Origin: Ramlibacter rhizophilus
Lineage (GTDB): Bacteria; Pseudomonadota; Gammaproteobacteria; Burkholderiales; Burkholderiaceae_C
Direction: 5' to 3'
Assembly (NCBI RefSeq): GCF_004681965.1
Contig: NZ_SMLL01000001.1
Span: 186,001 to 250,000, forward strand
DNA length: 64,000 nucleotides
The translations under genes were made by a program, and so were the position numbers. The notes under the pieces are model-generated. The model did no database searches, was not told where the DNA came from, and worked only from the letters and a program-made list of their open reading frames with translations. Numbering within the stretch: position 1 is the first letter of the stretch; each line of letters begins with the position of its first letter. Positions 31,142 through 40,536 of the stretch are shown one piece after another.

Positions 31142-34100
31142 GCGTGCCGGGCGTTTCCGATCCGCCCGAGAGGGCCGATGCCGTGCAGCCCGGCTTCATG
31201 GTGCTGCACGGCAACCATCCCGAGACCCTGCGCGCCCTGCTGTCCACCTGGATGGCCGCCACGCCCCTGCACCCGCTGGAAAACGAGGTCGTGCTGGTGC
31301 AGAGCAACGGCGTGGCGCAGTGGTTCAAGCTGCACATGGCGAGCGATGAAGGGCAGGGCGGCATGGGCATTGCGGCCGCCGTGCAGACGCAGCTTCCGGC
31401 GCAGTTCACCTGGACGGCCTACCGCGCGCTGCTGGGGCCGGGCGAGGTGCCGGCGGAGTCCCCATTCGACAAGCCGCGCCTGGTCTGGCGCCTCATGCGC
31501 CTGCTGCCCGCCCTGCTGGAGCAGCCCGCCTTCGAGCCCCTGCGCCGCTTCCTGCGCGCCGACGAGGGCCTGGGGGAGGCCGCGGGCGCCGACGTGCCCG
31601 GGCGGCGCCTGCACCAGCTGTGCGAACACCTGGCGGACCTGTTCGACCAGTACCAGGTCTGGCGCGCCGACTGGCTCGGCGCCTGGGCCGAAGGGCAGGA
31701 CACGATCACGCAGCGCGGCGAAACGCAGCCGCTGCCCGGCGAGGCGCTGTGGCAGCCCGCGCTCTGGCGCGCCTTGCGCGCCGACGTGGGCGAGCGCGCC
31801 GCCAGCCGCAGCCGGGCGGAGGTGCACGAACGCTTCCTGCACGCCGCGCGCGAGCCGGGCCGCGCGCGGCCTGCGGGCCTGCCGCGGCGCATCTCGGTGC
31901 TGGGGGTGTCCTCCATGCCGCAGCAGGTGCTGGAGACGCTCGCGGCGCTCGCGCGCTGGTGCCAGGTGCTGCTGTGCGTGCACAACCCCTGCCGGCACGA
32001 CTGGTCCCGCATCCTGCCGGGGCACGAGCTGCTGCGCGCCGAGCGCCGCCGCCAGCGTCCGCGCCGCCTGCCGGCGAATGCGCCCGACGCGCCCAGCCAT
32101 CCGCTGCTGGCCGCCTGGGGCCGGCAGGGCCGCGATTTCATCCGCCTGCTCGACGCGCACGACGAGCGCGAGGGCTACGACCGGCGCTTCGAGCAGGTCC
32201 TGCGGCAGGTGGACTGCTTCGAGCCCAACGCCGCGCCAGGCGGGTCGCCGTCGCTGCTGCACCGCCTGCAGGACGACATCCTGGAGCTGCGCGACCCCGC
32301 CGAGACCCGCGCCCTGTGGCCGGATGTCTCCCGCGACGACCGCTCCATCGCCTTCCACATCGCCCACGGCCCCTTGCGCGAAGTCGAGGTGCTGCACGAC
32401 CGCCTGCTCGCCGCCTTCGCGGCCGATCCCACGCTCAGCCCGCGCGACGTGATGGTCATGGTGCCGGACGTCGCCGCCTACGCGCCGCACATCCAGGCCG
32501 TCTTCGGGCAGGCCGCGCGCGGCGACGCGCGCCACATTCCCTTCGGCATCGCCGACCGCGGCCCGGGGCACCACGAGCCGCTGGTCGCCGCGCTGGCGCA
32601 GTTGCTCGCGCTGCCCCGCTCGCGCGTGCCGGCCAGCGAGGTGCTGGACCTGCTGGAGGTGCCCGCGTTGCGCCGGCGCCTGGGCCTGGCCGAGGAGGAC
32701 CTGCCGCTGCTGCGCCGCTGGATCGCGCAGGCGCAGGTGCGCTGGGGCCTGGACGCGGCGCAGCGCGAAAGCCTGGGCCTGCCGCCGGGGCTGGAGCAGA
32801 ACAGCTGGGCCTTCGGCCTGCGCCGCATGTTCCTGGGCTACGCCGTGGGCCGCGGCCAGCCTTGGCAGGGCGTCGCGCCCATGGACGAGATCGGCGGACT
32901 GGACGCGGCGCTGCTCGGCCCGCTCGCGCGCCTGGTGGACCTGCTGGAGCGCCATGGGCGCGCCCTGGCCGAGCCCGTGCCGCCGTCGGCCTGGCGCGAG
33001 CGGCTGGAGGCGCTGCTGGACGACTTCTTCGACGCGCCGGACGGCAGTGCGCAGGCGCTGCTGGTGCTGCGCCTGCGCGGCGCGCTGCACGACTGGGCGC
33101 GCGAGTGCGCCGATGCCGCCCTGGAGGACGCGCTGCCGCTGGCCGTGGTGCGCGAGCACTGGCTCGCGCGCATCGAACGCGGCTCGCTCTCGCAGACCTT
33201 CTTCACCGGGGGCGTCACCTTCGCCTCGCTCATGCCCATGCGGGCCATTCCCTTCCGGCGCATCGCGCTGCTCGGCATGAACGACGGCGACTACCCGCGC
33301 AGCCGCCCGCCCGCGGACTTCGACCTCATGGCCCACGACTGGCGCGCGGGGGACCGATCGCGCCGCGAGGACGACCGCTACCTGTTCCTGGAAGCCCTGC
33401 TGTCCGCCCGGGACCATCTGCACGTGAGCTGGGTCGGCCGCAGCATCCGCGACAACCAGGAGCGCCCGGCCTCGGTGCTGGTGGCGCAGCTGCGCGACCA
33501 CCTCGCCGCCTGCTGGCGCCTGGAAGGCGACGCGCGCGGCGGCGTCGAGGCCGGACGGGCGCTGCTCGAGGCCCTCAGCTGCGAGCACCGCCTGCAGCCC
33601 TTCGACGAAGCCTACTTCGACGGCCGGGACCCCCGCATCGCCAGCTACGCGCGCGAGTGGCGGCATGCGCGCGAAGACGGCCCCGGCGACGCACCCGCAC
33701 CGGCGCTCGCACTCCTGCCGCGCGAGGAGCCCTTCACGCTGCGCGAGTTCGCCGGCTTCGCCCGCGCCCCCGTGCGCTTCTTCTTCAACCAGCGCCTGCG
33801 CGTGCACTTCGACGCCGAGGGCGCCTTGGAGGACGACCAGGAGCCCTTCGCGCTCGACGCGCTGCAGCACTGGAAGCTGCAGGACGAACTGATCGCCGCG
33901 CAGCGCGCCGCGCTGGACCGGGGCGGCGACCGCGCCGCCGTGCTCGCCGCCGGCCTGGAGGCGCTGGACGCCCGCGGATGCCTGCCGGTGGGCGCGCTGG
34001 CCGCGCCGGTGCGCGAGGCGCTGGCCGAACCCATGGAGGCGCTCTTCCACGCCTACGAGCGCGCGCGGGCCGACTGGCCGATCGAGCTGCAGGCCGAGCT

Positions 34101-34683
34101 GGTGGACAGCGCGGCCTGCGCACTGGACGGCCCCTGGCTGCAGGACTGGCTTTCCGACCTGCGCGGCAACGCGCGGGGCGAGCGCTGCCGGCTGGTCATC
34201 GACAGCACCGGCCTGGTGAAGAACAAGCACTGGCGCCTGGACAAGCTGGCGGGCCACTGGGTCATGCACCTGGCCGGCCACCTGGGCGGGCAGGCGATGA
34301 GCAGCATCGTCTGCAGCAAGGCCGGCACGCTGCGCCTGTCGCCCCTGGCCCCGGACCAGGCCCGCGCGATCTGGCAGGACCTCGCGGCGGCGATGGCCGA
34401 GGGCCTCGCGCGGCCGCTGCCCTTTGCCATGCAGGCCGCGTGCGCCTGGATCGCCGCGGTGGACGGCAAGGGCGAGGCGGCTGCGCGCGAGGCCGCGCGC
34501 CGCTGCTACGAGGACCACGAGCCCGCCTTCGGCCAGGAAGCCGAGTGCCGCCGCGACCCCTACCTCGGGCGCGCCTTCCCGGACTTCGCCACGCTCTGGA
34601 GCGAGGGCGAGTTCGCACGCCTGGCCGAGCGCCTGCTGCGGCCCCTGCAGCAGGCGCCCAGGAACAGGCCGGAGGCCCCATGA
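31138..34683 (+). CDS. recC: Exodeoxyribonuclease V gamma subunit RecC
   Basis: A 1181-residue RecC, the Chi-scanning subunit of the RecBCD helicase-nuclease. The N-terminus aligns with known RecC: MVLHGNHPETLRALLSTWM, NEVVLVQSNGVAQWFKLHMA, then FTWTAYRALLG and a long inactive-helicase body with RRIALLGMNDGDYPRSRPPADFDLM and EDDRYLFLEALLSARDHLHVSWVG. GTG 31138 is chosen because it overlaps the upstream stop; ATG 31198 is the alternative. The order recC-recB-recD without ptrA is the common betaproteobacterial arrangement. Confidence 0.94.
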   Translation: MSVPGVSDPPERADAVQPGFMVLHGNHPETLRALLSTWMAATPLHPLENEVVLVQSNGVAQWFKLHMASDEGQGGMGIAAAVQTQLPAQFTWTAYRALLGPGEVPAESPFDKPRLVWRLMRLLPALLEQPAFEPLRRFLRADEGLGEAAGADVPGRRLHQLCEHLADLFDQYQVWRADWLGAWAEGQDTITQRGETQPLPGEALWQPALWRALRADVGERAASRSRAEVHERFLHAAREPGRARPAGLPRRISVLGVSSMPQQVLETLAALARWCQVLLCVHNPCRHDWSRILPGHELLRAERRRQRPRRLPANAPDAPSHPLLAAWGRQGRDFIRLLDAHDEREGYDRRFEQVLRQVDCFEPNAAPGGSPSLLHRLQDDILELRDPAETRALWPDVSRDDRSIAFHIAHGPLREVEVLHDRLLAAFAADPTLSPRDVMVMVPDVAAYAPHIQAVFGQAARGDARHIPFGIADRGPGHHEPLVAALAQLLALPRSRVPASEVLDLLEVPALRRRLGLAEEDLPLLRRWIAQAQVRWGLDAAQRESLGLPPGLEQNSWAFGLRRMFLGYAVGRGQPWQGVAPMDEIGGLDAALLGPLARLVDLLERHGRALAEPVPPSAWRERLEALLDDFFDAPDGSAQALLVLRLRGALHDWARECADAALEDALPLAVVREHWLARIERGSLSQTFFTGGVTFASLMPMRAIPFRRIALLGMNDGDYPRSRPPADFDLMAHDWRAGDRSRREDDRYLFLEALLSARDHLHVSWVGRSIRDNQERPASVLVAQLRDHLAACWRLEGDARGGVEAGRALLEALSCEHRLQPFDEAYFDGRDPRIASYAREWRHAREDGPGDAPAPALALLPREEPFTLREFAGFARAPVRFFFNQRLRVHFDAEGALEDDQEPFALDALQHWKLQDELIAAQRAALDRGGDRAAVLAAGLEALDARGCLPVGALAAPVREALAEPMEALFHAYERARADWPIELQAELVDSAACALDGPWLQDWLSDLRGNARGERCRLVIDSTGLVKNKHWRLDKLAGHWVMHLAGHLGGQAMSSIVCSKAGTLRLSPLAPDQARAIWQDLAAAMAEGLARPLPFAMQAACAWIAAVDGKGEAAAREAARRCYEDHEPAFGQEAECRRDPYLGRAFPDFATLWSEGEFARLAERLLRPLQQAPRNRPEAP

Positions 34684-34745
34684 GCGTGCCGGATCGCCCC
34701 AAGCGTTCATCACCGGCGCCCGCCGTGCGGAGGGTCGTCCGGTGA
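34680..34745 (+). other. Tiny bridging reading frame between recC and recB
   Basis: ATG 34680 overlaps the recC stop (ATGA), and its own stop at 34743-34745 overlaps the recB GTG (GTGA), giving a 21-codon frame (MSVPDRPKRSSPAPAVRRVV...). It could be a translational-coupling stepping stone, or chance. Its start repeats the GTGAGCGTGCCGG-like sequence found at the recC start. Confidence 0.3.
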
Positions 34746-37700
34746 GCCCGCGCCTCATGGACCCCCTGCGCTTTGCGCTGCGTGGCTCGCAGCTGGTGGA
34801 GGCCAGCGCCGGCACCGGCAAGACCTTCACCATCGGCGCGCTCTACCTGCGCCTGGTGCTGGGCCACGGCGGCGAGGCCGCTTTCGATCGCCCGCTCGAT
34901 CCGCCGCAGATCCTGGTGGTCACCTTCACCGAAGCGGCCACGCAGGAACTGCGGGACCGCATCCGGCACCGTCTGGCCGAAGGCGCCGCCGCCTTCCGTC
35001 TCGCCCCCGGCGAGGTCGCGCCGGCAGGTGGCACGCCGGACCTGCTGCATGAACTGCGCGCCAGCTACCCGCCCGCCCGATGGCCCGAGTGCGCGCGCCG
35101 GCTGCAGCAGGCGGCCGAATGGATGGACGAGGCCGCGATCTCCACCATCCACGGCTGGTGCCAGCGCATGCTGCGCGAGCACGCCTTCGACAGCGCGAGC
35201 CTGTTCAGCCAGACCCTGCAGCCGGACACCGAGGCGCTGATGCAGGAAGCCGTGCGTGACTGGTGGCGCAGCTTCGTCTATCCGCTGCCGCCCGCGCAGG
35301 CCTTGGCCGTGGCCGACTGGTGGCCACAGCCCGAAGCGCTGGCGGGCGCGGTGCGCAAGCTGCTCGTGCACCGCGAGCTCCTGGCGCCGGGCGCGGCACC
35401 CGCGCAGGCCCTGCGCGAGGCGGGCGAGGAGGCCGGCGAGCGGCTGGCCGAATGGAAGCGGCCCTGGGCGCGCTGGGTGGGAGAGCTCTCCGGCCTGATC
35501 GAGGGGGCCGTCGCCGAGCGCCGCCTGAACGGCCAGAAACTCGGCCGCCGCAAGGCCTGGCTGGAGGCGCTGCGCGAGTGGGCCGAAGGCGATGCGCGGG
35601 CGCCGGCCCTGACCGAGACCGCGTACGCGCGCCTCACGCCGGGTGGGCTGGACGAGGCGCTCCTGGGCGGCCCGCCGCTGCGGCATCCGGCGCTGGACGA
35701 CCTGGCGTCGCTGCCGGCGCGCCTGGCCACGCTCCCGGACGGGCGCCTGCCCGTGCAGCACCACGCCGTGCACTGGGTGGCCGAGCGGCTGGCCCTGGAG
35801 AAATGCCGCCGGGCCGAGATGGGCTTCGACGACATGCTGGTGCAGCTGGATGCGGCGCTGCGCCGTCCCGGCCAGGGCGAGCGCCTCGCGCGCAGCATCC
35901 GCGAGCAGTTCCCCGCGGCGCTGATCGACGAGTTCCAGGACACCGACGCCCTGCAGTACCGCATCTTCGACGCCATCTACGGCGTGCGCGAGAACCGGCC
36001 GCAGCAGGCCCTGGTGCTGATCGGCGACCCCAAGCAGGCCATCTACTCCTTCCGCGGCGCGGACATCCACAGCTACCTCGCCGCCCGGGCGGACACCGAA
36101 GGCCGCCACAGCACCCTGGGCACCAACTTCCGCGGCGCCGAGGCCATGGTGCGGACGGTGAACCACCTCTTCTCGCGCGCCGAGGCGCGCGCGGACGGCG
36201 AGGGCGCCTTCCTGTTCGCGGGGCCGGCGGGCAATCCGCTGCCCTTCCTGCCGGTGCGGGCGCAGGGCCGGGCCGAAGCCTGGCACGTCGAGGGGCAGGC
36301 CGCGCCCGCGCTCACCTTCTGGTGGCACGAGGCCGAGGACACGCGCGCGCTCGCCGCCGCCTGCGCGGCGGAGGTCCTGCGCCTGCTTCGCCTGGGCCGC
36401 GCGGGGCAGGCGGGCTTCCAGCGGCCCGGTGCGCCGCTGGCGCCCGTGCGGCCCGGCGACATGGCGGTGCTGGTCAACACCGGCCGCGAGGCGCAGGCGG
36501 TGCGCGCGGCGCTGCGCCGCGCGGGCGTGCGCAGCGTCTACCTCTCGGACCAGGACTCGGTCTTTCGCAGCGAGGCTGCCGCCGACGTCCAGCGCCTGCT
36601 GGCGGCCTGCGCGGCCCCGGACGACGAGCGCCTGCTGCGCGCCGCGCTGGCCTCGCCGCTGCTGGGGCTGGACTGGACCGCACTCGATCGCCTCGGCACC
36701 GACGAGGCGGCGTGGGAGGAGGCGGTGCTGCAGTTCCGCCGCCTGCACGAGCAGTGGCGCCGCCAGGGCGTGCTGCCCATGCTGCGGCGGCTGCTGCATG
36801 ACTTCGGCGTGCCGCGGCGCCTGCTGGCGGGCGGCGACGAGCGCCGGCTCACCGACGTGCTGCACCTGGCCGAGCTGCTGCAGGAGGCCAGTACGCGCCT
36901 CGAGGGCGAGCATGCGCTCCTGCGCTTCCTGCACGAGCAGCGCGGCGAACCCGGGCCGGGCGGGCAGGACGATCGCATCCTGCGCCTGGAGAGCGATGCC
37001 GAACTGCTCAAGGTGGTCACGGTGCACAAGTCCAAGGGCCTGGAATACCCGCTGGTGTTCCTGCCCTTCGGCTGCAGCTTCCGCCCCGTCAAGGCCGCCG
37101 ACCTCCCGATCCGCTGGCACGAGGGCGGCCGGCTGCGCCTGAGCCTGGCACCCGACGACGCGCAGCTCGCCGCCGCCGACCGCGAGCGCCTGGCCGAGGA
37201 CCTGCGCAAGCTGTACGTCGCGCTGACCCGGGCCCGCCATGCCACCTGGATCGGCGTCGCGCCGGTCCGGGAGCCGCACCGCAGTGCGCTCGGCCGGCTG
37301 CTGGTGGGCGCGGGGCCTTTCGAGGCCGACGCCTTGCAGGTGGCGCTGCGCACGCTGCCCGGCGAGTGCGAGGGTATCGCCGTCGCGCCTGCGCCGGCCG
37401 CGCCGGCCGAGCGCTTCGAGGAGCCGGCTCCGCTGCGCCGCTGGGCGCCCGAGCCGCCCCTGCCCGCCCCGCGCCCGCCCTGGTGGGTGGCGAGCTATTC
37501 GCGCCTGCGCATGCAGGGCGAGGACCCGTACGAGGAGCTCGCCGCGCCCGAGACCGCCGGCGAGGACACCTTCCTCGAAGCCGGCGAGGCCGCCGTCCCC
37601 GGCGCGCGCCCGGCAGGGGCCGACCCGGCCATCGAGCTGCATGGCCTGCCGCGTGGCGCATCCACCGGCACGTTCCTGCACGGCCTGCTGGAATGGGCCG

Positions 37701-38365
37701 GCCGCGAAGGCTTCGGTCGCCTGGCCGAGCAGCCGGCGCTGGTGCGCGCCGAGGTCGAACGGCGTTGCCGCGCGCGCGGCTGGCAGGCGCACGCGCCGCT
37801 GATGGCCGACTGGCTGGCGGGCTGGCTGCGCACGCCGCTGGTCCTTCCCGGCGCTGCGCCGACCGCGCCCCGGGACCTGCGCCACTACCAGGTGGAGATG
37901 GAGTTCTGGTTCGCCACCGCCCGCGTCGACGCCGGCGCGCTGGACCGGCTGGTGCGCCGCCACCAGCTTCCCGGCGAACCGCGGCCGGCGCTGGCGCCGC
38001 AGGCGCTGCACGGCATGTTCAAGGGCTTCATCGACCTGGTCTTCGAGCACGCGGGCCGCTGGTGGGTGGCCGACTACAAGTCCAACGCCCTGGGCGAGCA
38101 CGACGCCGACTACGACGCCGCGGCCCTGCGCCGCGAGGTGCTGCGGCATCGCTACGAACTGCAGTACGTGCTGTACGTCTTCGCCCTGCACCGGCACCTG
38201 CGCGCGCGCCTGCCCGGCTACGACTACGAGCGCCACGTCGGCGGGGCCGCCTACCTGTTCCTGCGCGGGCACGCCGGGCCGGTACGCGGCCTGCACGCGG
38301 ACCGCCCGCCACGGGCCCTCATCGAGGCGCTCGATGCGCTCTTTGCCGGGGAGGCCAGGCCATGA
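34742..38365 (+). CDS. recB: Exodeoxyribonuclease V beta subunit RecB
   Basis: A 1207-residue 3'-5' helicase and nuclease. Walker A is VEASAGTGKTFTIGALYLR near residue 20; further SF1A helicase motifs include VVTFTEAATQELRDRIR, TIHGWCQRML, LIDEFQDTDALQYRIFDAIY, LIGDPKQAIYSFRGADIHSYL, VVTVHKSKGLEYPLVFLP and LYVALTRARHATW. The C-terminal nuclease domain has GTFLHGLLEW and the catalytic WVADYKSNALGEHDADYD motif near 1110. Start GTG 34742 follows GGAGGG by 7 nt; ATG 34757 is also in frame. Its stop overlaps recD (ATGA). Confidence 0.96.
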   Translation: MSPRLMDPLRFALRGSQLVEASAGTGKTFTIGALYLRLVLGHGGEAAFDRPLDPPQILVVTFTEAATQELRDRIRHRLAEGAAAFRLAPGEVAPAGGTPDLLHELRASYPPARWPECARRLQQAAEWMDEAAISTIHGWCQRMLREHAFDSASLFSQTLQPDTEALMQEAVRDWWRSFVYPLPPAQALAVADWWPQPEALAGAVRKLLVHRELLAPGAAPAQALREAGEEAGERLAEWKRPWARWVGELSGLIEGAVAERRLNGQKLGRRKAWLEALREWAEGDARAPALTETAYARLTPGGLDEALLGGPPLRHPALDDLASLPARLATLPDGRLPVQHHAVHWVAERLALEKCRRAEMGFDDMLVQLDAALRRPGQGERLARSIREQFPAALIDEFQDTDALQYRIFDAIYGVRENRPQQALVLIGDPKQAIYSFRGADIHSYLAARADTEGRHSTLGTNFRGAEAMVRTVNHLFSRAEARADGEGAFLFAGPAGNPLPFLPVRAQGRAEAWHVEGQAAPALTFWWHEAEDTRALAAACAAEVLRLLRLGRAGQAGFQRPGAPLAPVRPGDMAVLVNTGREAQAVRAALRRAGVRSVYLSDQDSVFRSEAAADVQRLLAACAAPDDERLLRAALASPLLGLDWTALDRLGTDEAAWEEAVLQFRRLHEQWRRQGVLPMLRRLLHDFGVPRRLLAGGDERRLTDVLHLAELLQEASTRLEGEHALLRFLHEQRGEPGPGGQDDRILRLESDAELLKVVTVHKSKGLEYPLVFLPFGCSFRPVKAADLPIRWHEGGRLRLSLAPDDAQLAAADRERLAEDLRKLYVALTRARHATWIGVAPVREPHRSALGRLLVGAGPFEADALQVALRTLPGECEGIAVAPAPAAPAERFEEPAPLRRWAPEPPLPAPRPPWWVASYSRLRMQGEDPYEELAAPETAGEDTFLEAGEAAVPGARPAGADPAIELHGLPRGASTGTFLHGLLEWAGREGFGRLAEQPALVRAEVERRCRARGWQAHAPLMADWLAGWLRTPLVLPGAAPTAPRDLRHYQVEMEFWFATARVDAGALDRLVRRHQLPGEPRPALAPQALHGMFKGFIDLVFEHAGRWWVADYKSNALGEHDADYDAAALRREVLRHRYELQYVLYVFALHRHLRARLPGYDYERHVGGAAYLFLRGHAGPVRGLHADRPPRALIEALDALFAGEARP

Positions 38366-40452
38366 ACCTGCACCGGAGCGCCGACGTGCCGCCCGGGACG
38401 GACGCGCTGCTGCGCACGCTGCAGGCCTGGGTGGACGCCGGCTGGCTGCGCGCGGTGGACGCCGCCTTCGCCGGCTTCCTCGCGCGCGAGGCGCCGGATG
38501 CCGACGCGGCCCTGCTGCTGGCCGCCGCCCTGGCCAGCCACCAGCTCGGACGCGGCCACCCGTGCCTGGTGCTGGGCGCGGTGCTGCGCGATCCCGTCGG
38601 CACGCTGGACCTGCCCCCCGAGGGCTGGACCGCTGAAGCTGCCGGCGTGCCGTCCGCGCCGGAGCCTCCCGCGGCCCTGCTGGCCGGCCTGGACGCGGCG
38701 GGCTGGGCGAGCCGCCTGCGGCATCCGGCGCTGGTCGGCGCCGGGGAGGGCGCCGGTCCGCTGGTGCTGGAAGACGGGCGCCTGTACCTGCGGCGCTACT
38801 GGGAGCACGAGCGCGTGGTGCGCGCCGGCATCGCCGCGCGCCTGGACGATGCGCAGGGCCCGCCGGCCGCGGCCCTGCGCGAGGTGCTGGACGCCCTCTT
38901 CCCCGGCGACGCAGGGCCGGAGGCGTTCGACTGGCAGAAGGCCGCCTGCGCGGTCGCGGTGCGGCGCCGCATCGGCGTCATCACCGGCGGGCCGGGCACG
39001 GGCAAGACCACCACGGTGGTCAAGCTGCTGGCCGCCCTGCAGCACCTGGCGCTGGGCGGGCAGCTCGCGGGCCGCGCGGCGGGGCGGCCGCTGCGCATCC
39101 GGCTGGCCGCGCCCACCGGCAAGGCCGCGGCGCGCCTGAACGAGTCCATCGCCGGGGCCGTGCGCAGCCTCCCGCTGCAGGCGCTGCCCGAGGGCGAAGC
39201 CGTGCGCGCGGCCATCCCCACGCAGGTCGTCACGCTGCACCGCCTCCTGGGCAGCCTGCCGCACAGCCGCCATTTCCGGCACCACGCGGGCCAGCCCTTG
39301 CCGCTGGACGTGCTGGTGCTGGACGAGGCCTCCATGGTGGACCTGGAGATGATGGCCGCCCTCCTGCAGGCGCTGCCGCCCGCGGCCCGCCTCATCCTCC
39401 TGGGCGACAAGGACCAGCTCGCGTCGGTGGAAGCCGGCGCCGTGCTGGGCGCACTGTGCCGGCGCGCCGACGCGGGGCACTACACACCGGCCACGCGGCA
39501 GGCGCTGGCCGAGCTCACCGGCCAGCGGCTGCCCGAGGAATTCGTCGACCCGCAGGGCCTCGCCTGGGACCAGGCGGTGGTCAAGCTGCGTCGCAGCTGG
39601 CGCTTCCAGGGTGACAGCGGCATCGGCCAGCTCGCCGAGGCGGTGAACGCGGGCCGCGCGGAGGCGCTGCCGCGCCTGGCCCGGCGCCGCTTGCCGGACC
39701 TGGCCTTCGTCTGGCTGCCGCGGGACCCGGGCGCCCTGCGCCAGCTCGCGCTGCACGGGACCGCCGCCGGTGCCTCGACGCCCGACCTGTTCGACGGGCC
39801 CACCGGTCCACTCGGCCACGCGCACTACCTGCGCCTGCTGCAGGCGACGCAGCCCGCGCTGGACGCCTCGCCCGAGGCCCTCGACGCCTGGGCGCGCGGC
39901 GTGCTCGCCGCCTTCGGCGAGTTCCAGCTGCTGTGCGCGGTGCGCCGCGGACCGCAGGGGGTGGAGCAGCTCAATCGGCAGGTGGGCGCCTGGCTGTGCG
40001 AAGCCGGCCTGCTCGGCACGGCGCAGGGCTGGAGCCTGGGCCGCCCGGTCATGGTCACGCGCAACGACTATGCCCTGGGCCTCATGAACGGCGACGTCGG
40101 CATCACGCTGGCCACGCCGGTGCCCGACGCGGGCGGCGAGCTGCAGTGGAAGCTGCGCGTGGCCTTCGCTGGCGGCGGTGCGAACCAGCCGGTGCGCTGG
40201 GTGCTTCCGAGCCGGCTCTCGTCCGTGGAGACGGTGTTCGCAATGACGGTGCACAAGTCGCAGGGCTCCGAGTTCTCGCATGCGGCGCTGGTGCTGCCGG
40301 CGCAGGACAGCCGCGTGCTCACGCGCGAGCTGGTCTATACCGGCATCACGCGCGCGCGCCGGTGGTTCACGCTGGTCTCCGGCGGCGACGAGCGCCTGCT
40401 CGCGCAGGCCGTGTCGCGGCGGCTGGAGCGAAGCGGCGGGCCGCTGGCCTGA
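38362..40452 (+). CDS. recD: Exodeoxyribonuclease V alpha subunit RecD
   Basis: A 696-residue 5'-3' SF1B helicase. After an N-terminal domain, Walker A is GVITGGPGTGKTTTVVKLLAAL near residue 215, Walker B DVLVLDEASMVDLEMMA near 320, then LILLGDKDQLASVEAGAVLG, RSWRF, and the C-terminal motifs VMVTRNDYALGLMNGDVGIT and AMTVHKSQGSEFSHAAL, ending VYTGITRARRWFTLV. It completes RecBCD, which processes double-strand breaks and degrades foreign linear DNA. ATGA overlap with recB indicates equimolar translation. Confidence 0.96.
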   Translation: MNLHRSADVPPGTDALLRTLQAWVDAGWLRAVDAAFAGFLAREAPDADAALLLAAALASHQLGRGHPCLVLGAVLRDPVGTLDLPPEGWTAEAAGVPSAPEPPAALLAGLDAAGWASRLRHPALVGAGEGAGPLVLEDGRLYLRRYWEHERVVRAGIAARLDDAQGPPAAALREVLDALFPGDAGPEAFDWQKAACAVAVRRRIGVITGGPGTGKTTTVVKLLAALQHLALGGQLAGRAAGRPLRIRLAAPTGKAAARLNESIAGAVRSLPLQALPEGEAVRAAIPTQVVTLHRLLGSLPHSRHFRHHAGQPLPLDVLVLDEASMVDLEMMAALLQALPPAARLILLGDKDQLASVEAGAVLGALCRRADAGHYTPATRQALAELTGQRLPEEFVDPQGLAWDQAVVKLRRSWRFQGDSGIGQLAEAVNAGRAEALPRLARRRLPDLAFVWLPRDPGALRQLALHGTAAGASTPDLFDGPTGPLGHAHYLRLLQATQPALDASPEALDAWARGVLAAFGEFQLLCAVRRGPQGVEQLNRQVGAWLCEAGLLGTAQGWSLGRPVMVTRNDYALGLMNGDVGITLATPVPDAGGELQWKLRVAFAGGGANQPVRWVLPSRLSSVETVFAMTVHKSQGSEFSHAALVLPAQDSRVLTRELVYTGITRARRWFTLVSGGDERLLAQAVSRRLERSGGPLA

Positions 40453-40536
40453 AAGACCCTCCTAGGGAATCCTCTGAGTCGCACCCGACCGGCGGGACTA
40501 CACTGGTCGGCACCCCACAGGCTTCGGCCGACCGCC

